Assembly (NCBI GenBank): GCA_002082305.1
Contig: LSNO01000116.1
Span: forward strand, 1 to 64,000
Length of the DNA: 64,000 nt
Direction: 5' to 3'
DNA from: SAR324 cluster bacterium SAR324-CTD7B
Lineage (GTDB): Bacteria > SAR324 > NAC60-12
The notes under the pieces were generated by a model that saw only the letters and a list, made by a program, of their open reading frames with translations, was not told the origin of the DNA and made no database searches. Below are positions 62,929 to 64,000 of this stretch, piece after piece (the stretch's first letter is position 1; the number at the start of each line of letters is the position of its first letter). The position numbers and the translations under genes were made by a program.

Positions 62929-63708
62929 ATGAAACCCTTCCAATATGCCATTATAGGTGGCACTGGAGTTTATGACAGTGGCGTCTCTTCATTCCAGAAA
63001 ACCGTGGAAACGGAATATGGAGAGGTTGAAGTTGATATTGCTGAAGTTAAAAAAAATTCTATAGTTTTCCTTGCTCGACATGGTAAAGAGCATGGAACCC
63101 TCCCCCACCGCATCAATTACCGAGCAAATTTGAAAGCACTGCAGAAGCTTGGAGTTAAACAGATTTTTGCTACTGCTGCAGTAGGCTCTTTAAATCCGGA
63201 TTACCCTACCGGTTCGCTGGTGGTTCTTTCTGATTTCCTGGATATGACTAAACAACGACCACTTACATTTTTTGAGGGTGGATCAGAAGGAGCAAAGCAC
63301 GTTAATATGGATGATCCTTATTGCGCCAATCTGAGGAAACATCTACTTGAAGTAGCGAAGAGACATGATGTTCAGTTTAAAGGGAATGCTGTTTATATCT
63401 GCACCGAAGGACCGCGTTTTGAAACTGAGGCTGAAATCAAAATGATGAGGGAATGGGGAGCGGATGTAGTCGGAATGACAAGTGTTCCGGAAGTGGTTTT
63501 GGCGAAAGAACTGGGGTTGTGCTATGCTTCAGTAGGGTTTGTGGTTAATATGGCAACTGGAATGGAAAGTGGGCCAATTCAATTGGAGTCAATTGGGGAA
63601 ATGCTGGCCCGGAACAAAGAAAAAGTAAATCTAATGTTTCTGGATATCTTTACAAAAACACTGGATCAGCAAAATTGCGGATGCTTAGACTCAATTGTGA
63701 ATTTGTAG
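62929..63708 (+). CDS. mtnP: S-methyl-5'-thioadenosine (or thioinosine) phosphorylase
   Basis: Phosphorolysis of MTA in the methionine salvage and polyamine route. Motifs are YAIIGGTGVYD, FLARHGKEHGTLPHRINYRA, ATAAVGSLNPDYPTGSLVVL, CTEGPRFETEAEIKMM (base-binding) and GMTSVPEVVLAKELGLCYA. A C-terminal CGC motif, seen in some archaeal-type MTA phosphorylases, is present near the end. The length of 259 aa is typical. No other mtn gene follows. Confidence 0.92.
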   Translation: MKPFQYAIIGGTGVYDSGVSSFQKTVETEYGEVEVDIAEVKKNSIVFLARHGKEHGTLPHRINYRANLKALQKLGVKQIFATAAVGSLNPDYPTGSLVVLSDFLDMTKQRPLTFFEGGSEGAKHVNMDDPYCANLRKHLLEVAKRHDVQFKGNAVYICTEGPRFETEAEIKMMREWGADVVGMTSVPEVVLAKELGLCYASVGFVVNMATGMESGPIQLESIGEMLARNKEKVNLMFLDIFTKTLDQQNCGCLDSIVNL

Positions 63709-63728
63709 AATTATTTGGTTAAGACTTT

Positions 63729-64000
63729 TTATGCACGTTTATGTGCCTGCTCCAGCAATTTCCAGCGCACAATCGGTATCTGCTCCAGGATTTCAGTTTC
63801 TGCGATACTGTAGATGAATGAAGACGCAAGAGCTATTGCGTTTGAGTTTAAGGCTTTATTTAAGATCATCTGCTCACAACCCCAAAAATCCCCTTTTTCC
63901 ACAACTTCATTCCGGCTGTTCTGCATTTCCGTTCCACTGTCCGATAATTCCACTTTACCATCTTTAACCAGCATAAGCCCCTCGCAAGTTATTGAGGCGC
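63729..64000 (-). CDS. Cyclic-nucleotide-binding domain protein (5'-truncated by window edge)
   Basis: The minus-strand frame is open to the right edge; bases before Met at 63974 still encode in-frame residues (ASITCEGL), so the start is outside. LMLVKDGKVELSD and EVVEKGDFWGCEQMI, with AIALASSFIYSIAETEILEQ, follow the cNMP-binding beta-roll pattern (hydrophobic-G.V, the G.F.G turn, the final A...L..I strand). The usual RT/S cyclic-phosphate contact is not obvious, so ligand binding is uncertain. It could be a Crp-like regulator, a channel or a stand-alone sensor. Confidence 0.7.
   Translation of the reverse strand, partial: ASITCEGLMLVKDGKVELSDSGTEMQNSRNEVVEKGDFWGCEQMILNKALNSNAIALASSFIYSIAETEILEQIPIVRWKLLEQAHKRA

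Overview
The window reads as a chromosomal segment of a Gram-negative, flagellated, visibly A+T-rich bacterium of proteobacterial or deltaproteobacterial grade. Supporting genes are flgF, flgG, flgA and flgH, outer-membrane and lipoprotein genes, AMIN-domain and TPR proteins, frataxin, Bpt-type N-end-rule transferase, GlnE with an adenylylatable GlnA, and a class I adenylate cyclase-like protein. A marine SAR324-like (Lambdaproteobacteria) source is my best guess, from gene content only. No rRNA or tRNA gene, CRISPR array, integrase or insertion sequence was seen.

Layout. 1-1.8 kb: the 3' part of a repeat-rich surface-type protein with an embedded Gly-rich segment of the kind seen in marine phage structural proteins, then a small unknown gene. 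1.9-9.5 kb (minus strand): a large AMIN/TPR periplasmic protein, the rpoD-dnaG pair, and an ABC-ATPase-like protein that has lost its nucleotide-binding motifs. 9.5-16.2 kb (plus strand): tsaE, tsaB, an alpha/beta hydrolase, a PLP aminotransferase, an MsbA-like ABC exporter, a cold-shock protein with a good terminator, and a YitT-family membrane protein. 16.3-30 kb, mainly minus strand: Nudix hydrolase with a RibD-like deaminase, a small beta-barrel candidate, a ROK kinase, tilS, an unknown 411-aa protein, the 1286-aa class I adenylate cyclase-like protein, and flgH-flgA-flgG-flgF. One plus-strand gene (EI24/CysZ-like) lies among them.

30-45 kb: glnA behind a well-spaced sigma-54 promoter candidate, glnE, recN behind a set of A+T-rich direct repeats, clpP behind a heat-shock-like promoter candidate, topA translationally coupled to an MBL-fold hydrolase, a YbjN-like protein, a tail-less ftsZ, bpt, moaC and cyaY. 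45-50 kb: an M16 metalloprotease, a convergent pair of unknown genes (one built almost wholly of helix-turn-helix units), and a TerB-like protein. 50.4-60 kb: a plus-strand run of a 2-hydroxyacid dehydrogenase, two lipoproteins, a 1527-aa single-chain acyl-CoA carboxylase and a polyprenyl diphosphate synthase that overlaps the carboxylase. 60-64 kb: a response regulator, trpC, an EamA transporter, two tandem paralogous very small genes of unknown family, an MTA phosphorylase, and the edge of a cNMP-binding protein.

The most unusual items are the carboxylase with domain order CT-alpha/CT-beta/BC/BCCP on one chain, the outsized and possibly catalytically altered class I adenylate cyclase located where flgI would be expected, FtsZ ending at the globular core, the ABC-ATPase-like protein without Walker motifs, the tandem 57/52-aa proteins, and the repeats upstream of recN. 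All family assignments are by eye from motifs; no search was run.
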